From Incurvaria masculella (Eukaryota > Arthropoda > Insecta > Lepidoptera > Incurvariidae), in contig OX335657.1 of the NCBI GenBank assembly GCA_946894095.1, positions 14,074,001 through 14,138,000 on the forward strand: DNA of 64,000 nucleotides, written 5' to 3'. Numbering within the stretch: position 1 is the first letter of the stretch; each line of letters opens with the position of its first letter. Both the position numbers and the translations under genes were made by a program. Positions 55,312 through 64,000 of this stretch are shown here, piece after piece. The notes below the pieces were generated by a model. That model did not search any database and had not been told where the DNA came from. It saw only the letters and a list, made by a program, of their open reading frames with translations.

Positions 55312-56785
55312 ATACGGTTCTAGAAATGCATTATCTCGCAGATAAATAAAATAAAATAAATCCTCTGTTATTTATAGCGGGTTATTTATAAATATATTTT
55401 AATCTTTTTTTATAATCGTACATTATTCTTCCAATTTATGTTTCTACAGCGGGAGTGTAATAAAAAACGGCTTGGTTTTCACCAAGTGCTGATTTAATTT
55501 AATTGAAACTTAAAGGGCTTTTTTTACTAAAGTTCTGATTATATTGTACTGGTATCGATTGCAAGATGGTAAGAAAGGTCCTTTAATATGCGGATTGAGC
55601 TAATCAGTACTTGGTGGAAGAGACCCTAACTCTCATTAACAATGGCCACTCGCTGTGTCAAAATATATGTAGGGTTATGTCATGCGGAAACTAAAATGTC
55701 GCCGGTGCACAAAAGTTGCACTCTGAAACTTGTTTATTTCTAACTTGTGTAACAAAACGCGTACTAGAACACAACAATTTCATGAACGGAAGTCTCGGCG
55801 CTTTTTCCCCAGGAATCGGTTGAGGAGTTTCGTAGTCAGCGGAGTGTAAACATTGTGTGATGAGCTGAATGCAGCGCGTTCAGCATAAAAAACCCTTGAC
55901 ATCATTTCACGTCTATCAACTAGCTGTAACCCCTTTCAGCTGGAGAATGCAGATGAGAAATCTGTTGGCAATTGTATGGTCTAGTATGAGGTATTCAATA
56001 CTTAGTTAATTTCAAACTAGCTGAGAAGGACCTTCCAGAGGTTAGGATGCATGCTATGAATAAGGATAGGTTAATTGTAATAGGAGAATACTTAAAAAAT
56101 ATGGCGTTTTTATTTCGAATGGACCTCTCCACGCAGTTACGGAGAACCATAATAAAAGTAAAACGTTGAATCTGGTCGCCTCAATGCGACTCGTTTTATG
56201 AATGAAATAAGATTTTTTACAACCCGACGACGTCCAATACGTGCTTTCCTTATTCACCTTACTTCTTTAAAAAAAGTAGTTTCTTTGACCGCAAACTCAA
56301 AGGCCTTTAGAGTTGAATATAAAATGCACCTTTTGGAACGATCGCCCGAAATGAAGCCTTCACGCCATTGCGTAAGCCTTAGATTGCTTTAATTCGAGAA
56401 TGCGCAATATATTTCTCTCTCTTGCTGCCGTGTGAAGGTAAGCTTGGAGTTGGACATAATCATTTTGGTAGTAACAAATCTTCCCAACGTTTTCTGGGAA
56501 GAATAATTACTTGAATGGATTCGTTGCTAAGTAATGACATATTTAGATTTATTATAAAGCCAAATTAAAGATTTTTCTATTTTTATGCAATTCAACCGAT
56601 AAATTAATATTTTTTATTCAATTGTGTAACCGATGAAAACGACGCCATCTATGAAATAAGACAACAATCTTTTTTTTACTTTAGCCTCGGCACCCATTTG
56701 GGACATTTGGTCTGTTTATATGACCGAGGCAAATTTTGGAAATGGAAAAAGGACTAAATATATATAAAACCGAACGTTTCATTTA
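55312..56785. other. Gene-free stretch, nothing recognised
   Basis: AT-rich; no repeats matched. The sequence just after the (ATT)n tail (AATACGGTTCTAG) would hold one half of the LINE's target duplication. Confidence 0.35.
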
Positions 56786-57003
56786 GGGCCGATTTTTAAA
56801 TAGTCTAATAATCAGTGAGATAACTATTCGACGAATTTATTTACGCCGCTGCTTATCCCTCCGTTGTAGTAAGCACAGAAAATAGCAAAATTGCTTTAAG
56901 ATAATAGTGATAGTAGATATTATCATTCGGTAGTCTCTTCTTCTTTTCGCAAAAGTAAATTTTGCTATCAGACCGTCAATCTGAGGATTAAAAAATCGGT
57001 CGT
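56786..57003 (+). mobile_element. GGGCCGATTTTT MITE, copy 1
   Basis: Starts TAGGGCCGATTTTTAAAT and ends ATTAAAAAATCGGTCGTC (decayed right end). Inner blocks GATAACTATTCGACGAATTT ATTTACGCC and AATAATTGTGATAG-like words match 61515-61746. Confidence 0.65.
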
Positions 57004-57420
57004 CAATAAGATTTAGCTCTCAAGGGCAATGCCCTTTGATCAAGTCTTTATCGGTATAAAAACATTGCTAACCAGAAATATAATTCGAGCAATTATATAG
57101 GTACGTCCCAATCAGTACTATACATTACGCCTTCTCTGCATGCTTTCGCTGTGTCCTGTCAGACAGATTGCTCACAAAAAATGAAGTAACCGCTCACCGT
57201 TCGGTTCGTGGGAATACGATTACGGATCAAAATCTATTCGTCACGCTATCCACTGTCCTCATGCGTGCGGTCACCATTTTGTTGAAGAATTTTAATCATT
57301 CGATGCTATTGAAATTTCTATCAATCACCTCCTTAAATTATGCTATGGGACTGAGACTTTGAGACAAATGGCGTTTCCGGTCGGATGGATCGATTTAAAA
57401 ATGTCAAGTTAGTATCAAAC
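57004..57420. other. Gene-free spacer
   Basis: Nothing recognised. Confidence 0.3.
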
Positions 57421-57896
57421 ATCCCGCTCAACTCCCTGTAGAAACGGGAAAAGAAGATCACGCCCATATTTCTTGTCAGAGATCCCAAATGTTGCTCAAA
57501 ATTGCTTTATTTGATCGAACTAGATGTCTGATGACCATTGGCATTGTAAAATTGTGTTTGGTTTCTAAGTTATAAGGTCCGAAAGTTGGAATTTTTTACT
57601 TTTTTTACTTTTACATAGCTTATTTAATCAAGATTTATAATCTATTTGGTTTTTTTTAGATTTTTAACTACAGCGGTCGTGGTTTACTTTTAGTTATAAG
57701 TCGTTTTGTAATTAAATTTTTTGTAAATTTTACCACATCAATCACTATGCACATTGTCTTTTTTGTGGACATTTTGCATCTTCCTTATTACGGAGCCTGT
57801 CTTTTTCTTTAAAACATAGAAGGTCCCAGAGCGCAACAGCACGGTGTTGTACCGTGCCCGCGAATGAGTTAGTCCCGCCGGGTTGGGCCACCTTAA
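57421..57896 (-). mobile_element. TTAA MITE, copy 3, one end lost (inverted)
   Basis: Begins ATCCCGCTCAACTCC, lacking TTAA and the first bases of the terminal repeat. It ends GGGTTGGGCCACC then TTAA at 57893-57896. The interior matches the 48699 copy reversed (CCCATATTTCTTGTCAGAGA, TTGATCGAACTAGATGTCTG, GGTCCCAGAGCGCAACAGCA). A segment near AAGGTCCGAAAGTTGG is rearranged or deleted. Confidence 0.7.
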
Positions 57897-57959
57897 TAAT
57901 ACGTACAAAATATGTGATGTCTGATCTTAGGATTGCAAATCTAAATTAGTACATTTTTT

Positions 57960-57985
57960 AGGGTTCCGTACTCAAAGGATCCAGG
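57960..57985 (-). mobile_element. (GGAC)n element terminal scrap
   Basis: AGGGTTCCGTACTCAAAGGA T is the terminal repeat of the element in minus orientation, cut immediately after. Confidence 0.5.
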
Positions 57986-58049
57986 TGCACGGCGTAATTC
58001 ATCGCTATTCATCTATATTATATTTGTATACATATTATATACATACATA

Positions 58050-58421
58050 TTATATTTGTATGCGTTGAGGATACAGCACGGCTGGTATGCTGGATCTCCT
58101 CAGTATTCTCGCAATATGGTCTGTCACTCCCCTGATGTACGGCAGGTTTGCGGCTCGCCTCTTGACGTCATATTGTGGTTGTCGTTCTTTCCTTCTGGTT
58201 CTCCAATCTCTTGCCTTATAACCATTGCCTTGCAGCACTGTCTCAATGAATTTAATTTCCGCAGCAATGTGTAGTGGATCACAAAGACGTTCCGCTCTCT
58301 GTAGAAGTGATTTTGGTACCGATTGTAAGTGTGCCGGGTGGTGATGTGAGGATGCATGTAGGTACCTATTGGTATGGGTCGGTTCAGACGTCGAGGAAAA
58401 CACAGTCAGCGTGTTTTGCAC
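58050..58421 (-). pseudogene. Penelope-like element reverse transcriptase C-terminal fragment
   Basis: A 123-codon minus-strand frame reads EPTHTNRYLHASSHHHPAHL, then QSVPKSLLQRAERLCDPLHI, AAEIKFIETVLQGNGY and, after a basic stretch, LPYIRGVTDHIARILRR. PTHTDRYLH-x-S-HHP, RA-x-C-x-L-x-E-x-L-x-NGY and LPY-x-G-x-I-x-R-LR are the hallmark sequence after the reverse transcriptase of Penelope-like elements, leading toward their GIY-YIG endonuclease. The endonuclease itself is absent: the copy stops at 58050 against an ATATTATA-rich repeat. The frame is also lost upstream of EPTHT, so this is a dead fragment. Recognition is from family pattern; confidence in the family is fairly high. Confidence 0.8.
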
Positions 58422-58510
58422 TTCACACGAAATTCGGACCGCAGCTAATCCTCAAGAAAATGCACGAGTGTTGCCATGGACGCTGAGAAGTGAAGCAAAG
58501 CGGCGGGTAG

Positions 58511-58600
58511 CCAGTAACGTGCCTACCTCCGTCGCGACAGGCACGTTCTCCTGAAGATGGAGCCCATGTGAGGCTCCGAAACGTCGAGCAGCACGTCCTG
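58511..58600 (+). ncRNA. Hammerhead-ribozyme-like core near the Penelope fragment
   Basis: Order on the + strand: arm AACGTGCCT (58516-58524), loop, arm AGGCACGTT (58539-58547), CTC, then CTGAAGA (58551-58557, fits CUGANGA). A stem GGAGCC/GGCTCC (58559-58564 / 58572-58577) and GAAAC (58578-58582) follow. CUGANGA, stem II and GAAA are the conserved hammerhead core, and hammerheads are known in Penelope-like terminal repeats. Against activity, three extra bases sit between stem I and CUGA, and stem III pairs poorly around the candidate GTA cleavage site. It lies on the strand opposite the coding fragment. Confidence 0.4.
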
Positions 58601-58612
58601 CTCCTCACACGC

Positions 58613-59260
58613 GCGGTAAGCCGTCAAACTAAATATTGTAGTTATGTCCCGCGTAAGTTTTAAAATAAAAAATATTAAAATATATGAGTCCTTATTTTTC
58701 GCCTGAATAAGAAAGAAGAAAGATCTATACTAACCATAACTATAAAACTAATCAGAGAGTGTGCATTCCACACTTATAGTACGCGCAGAAATAGCTGCCA
58801 TCTACTCTGACGCACTTTACAAATATTTTTTGACACCAAACTAAAAAACTGTCTCCGAGCAAGTCTGACAGCCCGCACAGCGCCGAACTATAGTGCGACA
58901 ACGCGAAGTTGAGCCTGGCTAATGCGAAATTATGGAGGCGATCGGATAGCCGCGGCGAGCAGATCGCAATTAACGATTAGAGTAACATAATATCGAGAGC
59001 AGGACAGGTCGGTGCGCGGCGTGCGGCTACGAGAGGCTGGACCAGTGTGTTGCCCCGACTACATTCCGACTGCGGTTTATGAGACAATCGCGTGATTAGC
59101 AACGCAAGCATCTAGAGTGTGCGGTCCGGCTGTCGTTTAGAAAGGCAAAATGCGCACGAAATTATTAATTCAGATCTTATCGTATCCTCTGAGGCGCATA
59201 GAGTTCTCACATAAGTGACGAGAAAGGAGAATGCCTAGGAAAGTTCATACGTTGCTGGGT
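58613..59260. other. Gene-free; CpG-rich island 58850-59110
   Basis: GATAGCCGCGGCGAGCAGAT and GTGCGCGGCGTGCGGCTACG mark a moderate island. No exon recognised. Confidence 0.35.
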
Positions 59261-59460
59261 TTTCTTTTTTGGAACCGTACATGGATGGCCACACAACTGC
59301 CGTCATGATATTGGCCCGAAACACAATACCGAAAGAATTCAGTGCCAAGCCGGGACCTTCCTTTTATGAGCACGGCATCGATATATCGATGATATACGTC
59401 GATAGAGCACGGCTTCACTGAACCGAATGAAAAACAAGTACAATTTTTAATTGCTCTAAC
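59261..59460 (-). mobile_element. SINE copy, minus, with 28-bp internal insert
   Basis: T-rich start, CATGGATGGCC, TGCCGTCATGATATTGGCCC and GCCGGGACCTTCCTTTTATG. Then GAGCACGGC occurs twice (59368-59376 and 59405-59413) around 28 extra bases rich in ATCGAT, before CTTCACTGAACCGAATGAAA. Truncated at the head side. Confidence 0.7.
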
Positions 59461-59878
59461 GTATGTTAATAAAATTTTGACGAGCACTTAGCGCGGACTG
59501 ATGGACGTACTAGAAGGGGTAGGTAGGTACCGAACTCACTAACCTGTAGGTGCGATGTCCCGTGTTCCACATCAGCCTGCAGCGGGTTGCTCCAGAGCTG
59601 TTCTCTCACTGTTACACAGCAGAGGTCTTACAAGCACGGTCACACAATACAGTCAATGTTCACAAATAATCGTTCCAAAAGAAATTCCGAAATAGTTCGT
59701 CTATTTCTTGCGATTCTAAACGTTCGCGTCTCGTCTCCCGCGCGATTGTCTGTTTACTATGTCCCCCGCGCTCCTCCGCCGGTGCGTAAGTACGTTCAAT
59801 CTACCCGCAACCAGCGAGCTCGTAGGAAATCGGTTGGGTGTTTTGGCGGGAAAGGGAGATGCGCCAAGTGCTTCGTTA
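59461..59878. other. Gene-free spacer
   Basis: A 102-codon + frame (59587-59895) runs into the next SINE fragment and has no recognised domain. Confidence 0.3.
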
Positions 59879-59955
59879 CACCGCTTCAACCATAGTTTCA
59901 TCCAATGCGGTGGTACCGACCCTGGCTGACTTAACCTAACCACCTTGAAGGGGAT
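59879..59955 (-). mobile_element. SINE fragment, minus
   Basis: CACCGCTTCAACCATAGTTT CATCCAATGCGGTGGTACCG and CTTAACCTAACCACCTTGAA: middle of the body only. Confidence 0.6.
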
Positions 59956-60524
59956 ACATAAATAAACCATATAAAATAATATACTCTTTTATTGTCTGGG
60001 CATAAAATGAAAGCATACAAAGTTCATTATCTGTCATTATCATTTTCATCGAAAAAGGCTTAAATAAACTATACCTATATTCAACATTAAAAAATCAGCA
60101 AGGGAAGCATCAAAAAATTAGTGAAAAAATATATGAATATACGAGTAAACATTTCACCTTGAATTAGTTGGTTCTTAAATAAAAAAAATATGTTTTCTGA
60201 TTATCATTTTGACTTACGTGACGTAAGCGCACGTCGCCGACAGATCATTATTTGAGCATGATCCCTCTCTTTCTAAAAATATGCTGATAATAGAAATTAG
60301 GTTTCGCCGTAAACGCCATCTGTGATTTTAAAAGATGAACATTTAATTTTTTCATGTTACTGGCATGTTCTTAGGTAGGGAAATTTACTAGTATTATTTA
60401 TCAAACGAATATTCAAAAACCTATACCCTATAACTATAAACCTATAATAACCATATTGGAGGGAAAGTCCATACAAAGCGTCCCCGTAACCACAGGGCAA
60501 CATTATAAATATTTTGTATGACAT
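59956..60524. other. AT-rich stretch, nothing recognised
   Basis: ATAATATACTCTTTTATTGTCTGG near 59970 has the look of a minus-strand LINE 3' end (CAATAAA), but it is too short to call. Confidence 0.3.
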
Positions 60525-60818
60525 TTGCGAGCCGGCCTGGCTTCGTACAGAAAGCACCAATTTATACATACTTCTGGTGGATGGTTCTTGTGGGGCAATC
60601 ATGTGACGAATTTTACAACTGACGTGCGCCACAGAATAACGCAATCCGTTCTGTCACCCCATAGTGGTGCACGCTGTATGGGATGACAGCTGCCCTCCTT
60701 ATTAAAAAGGCGGTAAATAAAAGAGGGCAGAGTTAGGATTTTAGTATTCTTTGACGGGACTGACAGAAATAATTCGTTACGTGCTGGCCCTGCGGTTTGA
60801 ATGTGATGTGCTCGCGAC
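60525..60818 (+). repeat. CGGCTTCGC-type repeat, copy 2
   Basis: GCGAGCCGGCCTGGCTTCG, GCCACAGAATAACGCAATCC GTTCTGTCACCCCATAGT and TTAGTATTCTTTGACGGGAC match 46781-46998. It has an extra CTGCCCTCCTTATTAAAAAG hairpin-like piece (CTGCCCTC ... GAGGGCAG, 60690-60730). Confidence 0.55.
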
Positions 60819-61514
60819 TTAATCGATTTTTATATCTGTGGATAAATATATATTAAAAGTTTAGTTTTAATAACACCGTTGGATATTTTAAGCAGCTGAA
60901 TTTGCCTTTTATCCCTATATAATTAGCAAACACGCCTATTTAGTGTTCTAGCATTTTAGATATAAATATTTTTTTCCATAAACGCATTTTGTTATTCACG
61001 GATTCAACGACCACGGTACAACATATGCATCGGTGAGATGGATAGATGAGAGAGATCAGCGTTCAATTTAGCGGAGCGGTTCCCACAGCACGAGCCGTTC
61101 CCAGGAAACGCCGATCCACCTCCAGTCCGGTGCTCCACATAGTGAACCGATACCGTAGACGTATATAGTGGTATCGGTAGAGTAGGCACGATCCACGCAC
61201 GCGTACGTCTGGGAATCGAGACAGACTCAATAGTCTATAGAAGCGGATTTTACCTATGATATTTATTTTTCTCAATAAGTAAATGAAACGAAGATCGTAT
61301 GATCCCCTATCGTATGGTTCCTGAAGAATTAGGTGCCGAAAGGGTTTTTTTTTTAAATATACAGTTTCATGAATACACTCTTTCAGAATAAATACGGTTT
61401 TTCTTGTATTCATGCAATATCATTGTTATTCGAATTTCGTTATCCTTTAAAACATGACGTCAAGCCGGAAAAAGGACTCAAATATTGAAATAATCTGTAA
61501 AAATGTACTTCTTA
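60819..61514. other. Gene-free stretch
   Basis: A 116-codon minus frame (61413-61063) has no recognisable domain. 61316-61335 (TTCCTGAAGAATTAGGTGCC) may be a SINE scrap. Confidence 0.3.
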
Positions 61515-61746
61515 GGGCTGATTTTTCAATATTATGATAATCAGGCAGATAACTAATTCGACGGATTTATTTACGCCTTTGATTATCCATCCGATACAGT
61601 AAGTCCATATATTTTTTAAGTAAAATTACAGTCAGATAATTGTGATAGAAAATATAATTCTCCCGTAATGACTATCCGTCTTTTGACGGATGGAAATTTG
61701 TACTATCAATCCAATAAGTACTATCTGAGCATTAAAAAATCGGCCC
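61515..61746 (+). mobile_element. GGGCCGATTTTT MITE, copy 2, complete
   Basis: GGGCTGATTTTTCAAT at 61515 and AAAAAATCGGCCC ending 61746, with TA on both sides (61513-61514, 61747-61748). Terminal inverted repeat GGGCYGATTTTT. TA duplication suggests a Tc1/mariner-type origin, but a longer duplication cannot be excluded. Confidence 0.65.
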
Positions 61747-61748
61747 TA

Positions 61749-61980
61749 ACTCTGATATTAAAAAGTATAGCAAATTTTTTTTTGTAACTATTCCATTAAC
61801 GTATTGAAAAACATTCGAAATTTTAAGCGTCAACATTAATTTTATCTAGATTTGAAACTAATATAAAACATAGACTTAAGTTATGAGTTTTTACAGCGCG
61901 GAAAGTAATACAATAGCTTTTTTTCTCTGCAACGATTTCTGCTTCCCGATTGAATTTTATTTACTATGGCCCCTTACTGA
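61749..61980. other. Short gene-free spacer
   Basis: Nothing recognised. Confidence 0.3.
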
Positions 61981-62148
61981 GGCTGAGATAAATAGTCGTA
62001 ACAGAAACTAAAACTAACGAAAAGTAGTACTTTGTGACGTCACTTTGACACATTTTGTATGGACGGAATCTCAAAGTGATGCAAATTGACGTCACAAAGT
62101 ACTACTTTTCGTTAGTCTTAGTTTCTGTTACGACTATTTATCTCAGCC
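61981..62148. mobile_element. 168-bp near-perfect hairpin MITE with TGACGTCA
   Basis: Flanked by TGA on both sides (61978-61980 and 62149-62151). The first 62 bases (GGCTGAGATAAATAGTCGT to TTTGTGACGTCA) and the reverse complement of the last 62 differ at a single position. The 44-base middle contains TTTGTATGGACGGAATCTC. It carries two TGACGTCA palindromes. Same family as 16429-16762. A 3-bp TNA-type duplication fits PIF/Harbinger, though the ends are not diagnostic. Confidence 0.85.
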
Positions 62149-62316
62149 TGAGTCTTGTTTCCAATGAAACACAATTTAGAAAACCTAGAAATGTATGGAG
62201 TTTATAGTAACAGTACTAACTTAACAATTGCTAAGTTAGTTTAAAAATCATCTTTAGTGTAAGATATGATGTTGAAAGTACTCGTAATTAATTAGTTATG
62301 TATGTACTAAAGACTT
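62149..62316. other. Short gene-free spacer
   Basis: Nothing recognised. Confidence 0.3.
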
Positions 62317-62481
62317 CGTGGACATTCTCTGAAACTCAATCATAATAGCTTCAATTCCAGCCCGAGGAAACACTTTCTGTCAAACCGTGTTGTGGAAGAC
62401 TGGAACAAGCTGCCGGAGGAAGTCATAAGTGCTAGCTCAGTGAACAGTTTCAAAAACCATTTTAGACAATCATGTAAATAA
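62317..62481 (+). pseudogene. LINE C-terminal fragment
   Basis: An open run of 54 codons starts within RGHSLKLNHNSFNSSPRKHF, continues LSNRVVEDWNKLPEEVISAS SVNSFKNHFRQSCK and ends at TAA 62479-62481. RGH-x-K-L ... R-x-FFSNRVV-x-WN-LP-x-V-x-A-S-x-FK is the well-known end of one group of LINE reverse transcriptase proteins. Only the last part inserted; an A/T-rich tail (AAAATAAAATAATAAAATAA) follows. It has no start codon. Confidence 0.75.
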
Positions 62482-63944
62482 TATAAAAAAAAACATTCGT
62501 ATTATGAACACTTAAAATAAAAATAAAATAATAAAATAAAAACAATGTGCACTCAATCAGTGAAGTACACGCATCAGCTTGCAGCTGCTAGTGTATATAA
62601 TAATAATATAATAATATAATAATTATAATGTATTAAATTTTTCCATTGGCCACATCCAGAATTGAAATTACCCTCATCTTAACACATGTTAGGAATTTCA
62701 AGGCATTGTAAAACTAGTCACAGTCAGTCACAAACAGTCTGTTTAAAATTTGATATCTTAAAGTGTGCAAGGGAAGAATCACAGGTCAAAATTACAAGGT
62801 TATCTTTATTAAAGATAGGCAGGTATATGTTTCAGCACTGATGTGAATGTGTCCATTCCTTGAGATAAACACAAAGTAGAGTACATCCCTCTGGTCTCTC
62901 CGTAGATCTATAGAGATCCACAATAGATCCCCTCCCCCCGCCCCGGCGCACGACCGCGCGCACGATTCAGATTAATCTATCGAAAATCGTTTTACAACAT
63001 ATTATTTATAGAGCATGCGCAGGCAATGATCATCAGTCCGTGTGCGTCGAATGAGGTGACAAGGTCGATGTTATCGATGCATCGATAAAACAAATTTCAG
63101 AAAACATAAATTATCTGACACACCTAATCAGAACGCCTTAATGCTTAATGTATTATAAATCTTGGGGTTTGCGCTTAAAATAGAAATTTCTTAATATATA
63201 CTTATACTAAACTACTAACTGATAATCTTGCATTGTGATAAAGTCCCAGTGCTCACGTTTATGAAAAAATAACGATTCGTTTTATTAAATCGAGTTTTAA
63301 AATAATTAAATTCGTCATATCCATTATTACAAGGTAAGTGGTAGTAGCGTAAATAAAAACTGTTTATGCTTGGATGCCATTTTGTTTTCGAGGGAGATTG
63401 AAAACCGCCTGAGCTTTTCCGCCCCTAACCGGTTTAGCGGAGTCGGTTAGGGCCACGCTTCCGTAAAGTTGGTCTAGGAGGTAATTATCTTCTGGCGTTC
63501 GGCCAGGACGTGTCGGTCTCATTTCAATTAGGGACCTTAAATATTCAATGGCCTCAGAATAAGACGAGATTTTTATCCGGCGAGTTCAGACTTCCTTTAG
63601 TTCTCGACGACATCATGCTATTTACAATTATTTTATGCAAATTCGCTGTTTTTCAATTAACAAATTCTGAAGTCGCTAGACTATGGTATATTATTTTGTT
63701 TTGTTTACCCATTGAAAGTCATATTCATAAAACATTTGTTTAACAATTATAAAATATGGTAGTTGAATTGAAACATTAAATTGAAAACCGGCAGTTTCTG
63801 GTTTGGATTTTAAGTTAGTTTAAACTTACACTAAAGGCGTGTCATTCTCAAATTTTAGCACAATCAGCAAGTATCGATATCCCAGTATAACTTAGACTTG
63901 ACGTTCGAACACTTTCAAATAAGTGTGTGTAAACTCCAATCACC
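62482..63944. other. Gene-free stretch with an 18-bp palindrome
   Basis: TTATCGATGCATCGATAA at 63071-63088 is a perfect palindrome containing ATCGAT, resembling DREF/BEAF-type insect sites. 62925-62965 is a short CpG-rich patch. A 77-codon frame at 63510 has no recognised domain. Confidence 0.35.
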
Positions 63945-64000
63945 AAGTACCATCACATTGAATCAGAAGAAGCGGCAATACAAATTTTCCCCGTAGCCAA
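63945..64000 (+). mobile_element. SINE fragment at window edge, plus
   Basis: AGTACCATCACATTGAATCA and GAAGCGGCAATACAAATTTT CCCCGT match the middle of the shared SINE body. It continues past the window end. Confidence 0.55.

Noticed and set aside
61063..61413. 116-codon minus-strand frame
   Set aside because: No domain, AT-driven composition, no supporting signals.

Overview
The window looks like non-coding DNA from an insect nuclear genome, most probably a moth or butterfly (Lepidoptera). It is AT-rich, has no operon-like packing, and is saturated with degraded retroelements, MITEs and SINEs. Several repeats are ones I associate with lepidopteran genomes: the element opening CCGGCCAAGTGCGAGTCGG with an inner (GGAC)n microsatellite, RTE-type LINE tails, and Helitron-like ends. 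TTAGG, the insect telomere motif, also occurs inside a tandem array. I recognise no multi-exon host gene; the window is probably a long intergenic or intronic stretch.

The only long reading frame is at 52344-55157, a 937-residue endonuclease plus reverse transcriptase protein of a non-LTR retrotransposon. All catalytic motifs are present, and it is followed by a polyadenylation signal and an (ATT)n tail. Every other coding trace is a broken retroelement: an RTE-like LINE tail (11478-11890), a reverse transcriptase scrap (29391-29501), LINE C-termini (30080-30560, 32840-33127, 41291-41566, 62317-62481) and a Penelope-like fragment (58050-58421).

One SINE family dominates, with about 20 copies or pieces on both strands. 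Its body is shared, but its head is of two kinds. Copies at 15085 and 21919 carry a 5S-rRNA-like head. Copies at 23023, 25992 and 28164 carry a tRNA-like head with A and B boxes. A second dispersed family, the (GGAC)n element, has eight substantial copies. DNA-transposon-like MITEs are well represented: TTAA-flanked elements (21339, 48699, 57421, and a separate piggyBac-like one at 50859), a near-perfect hairpin carrying TGACGTCA sites (16429, 61981), a GGGCCGATTTTT element (56786, 61515), and a GTGATTAAATCT element (35401).

Other structures are a five-unit 164-bp tandem array (38998-39820), an alternating three-arm inverted repeat (44584-44665), a 320-bp foldback (11987-12306), a G-quadruplex-type tract (10613-10656), and a hammerhead-like core (58511-58600) next to the Penelope-like fragment. 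Short CpG-rich islands recur (about 900, 5050, 6450, 10600, 16850, 22830, 31480, 45550, 46600, 58950), some with promoter-like words. No transcript can be tied to them by eye. Element boundaries are read by eye and may be off by a few bases to some tens of bases.
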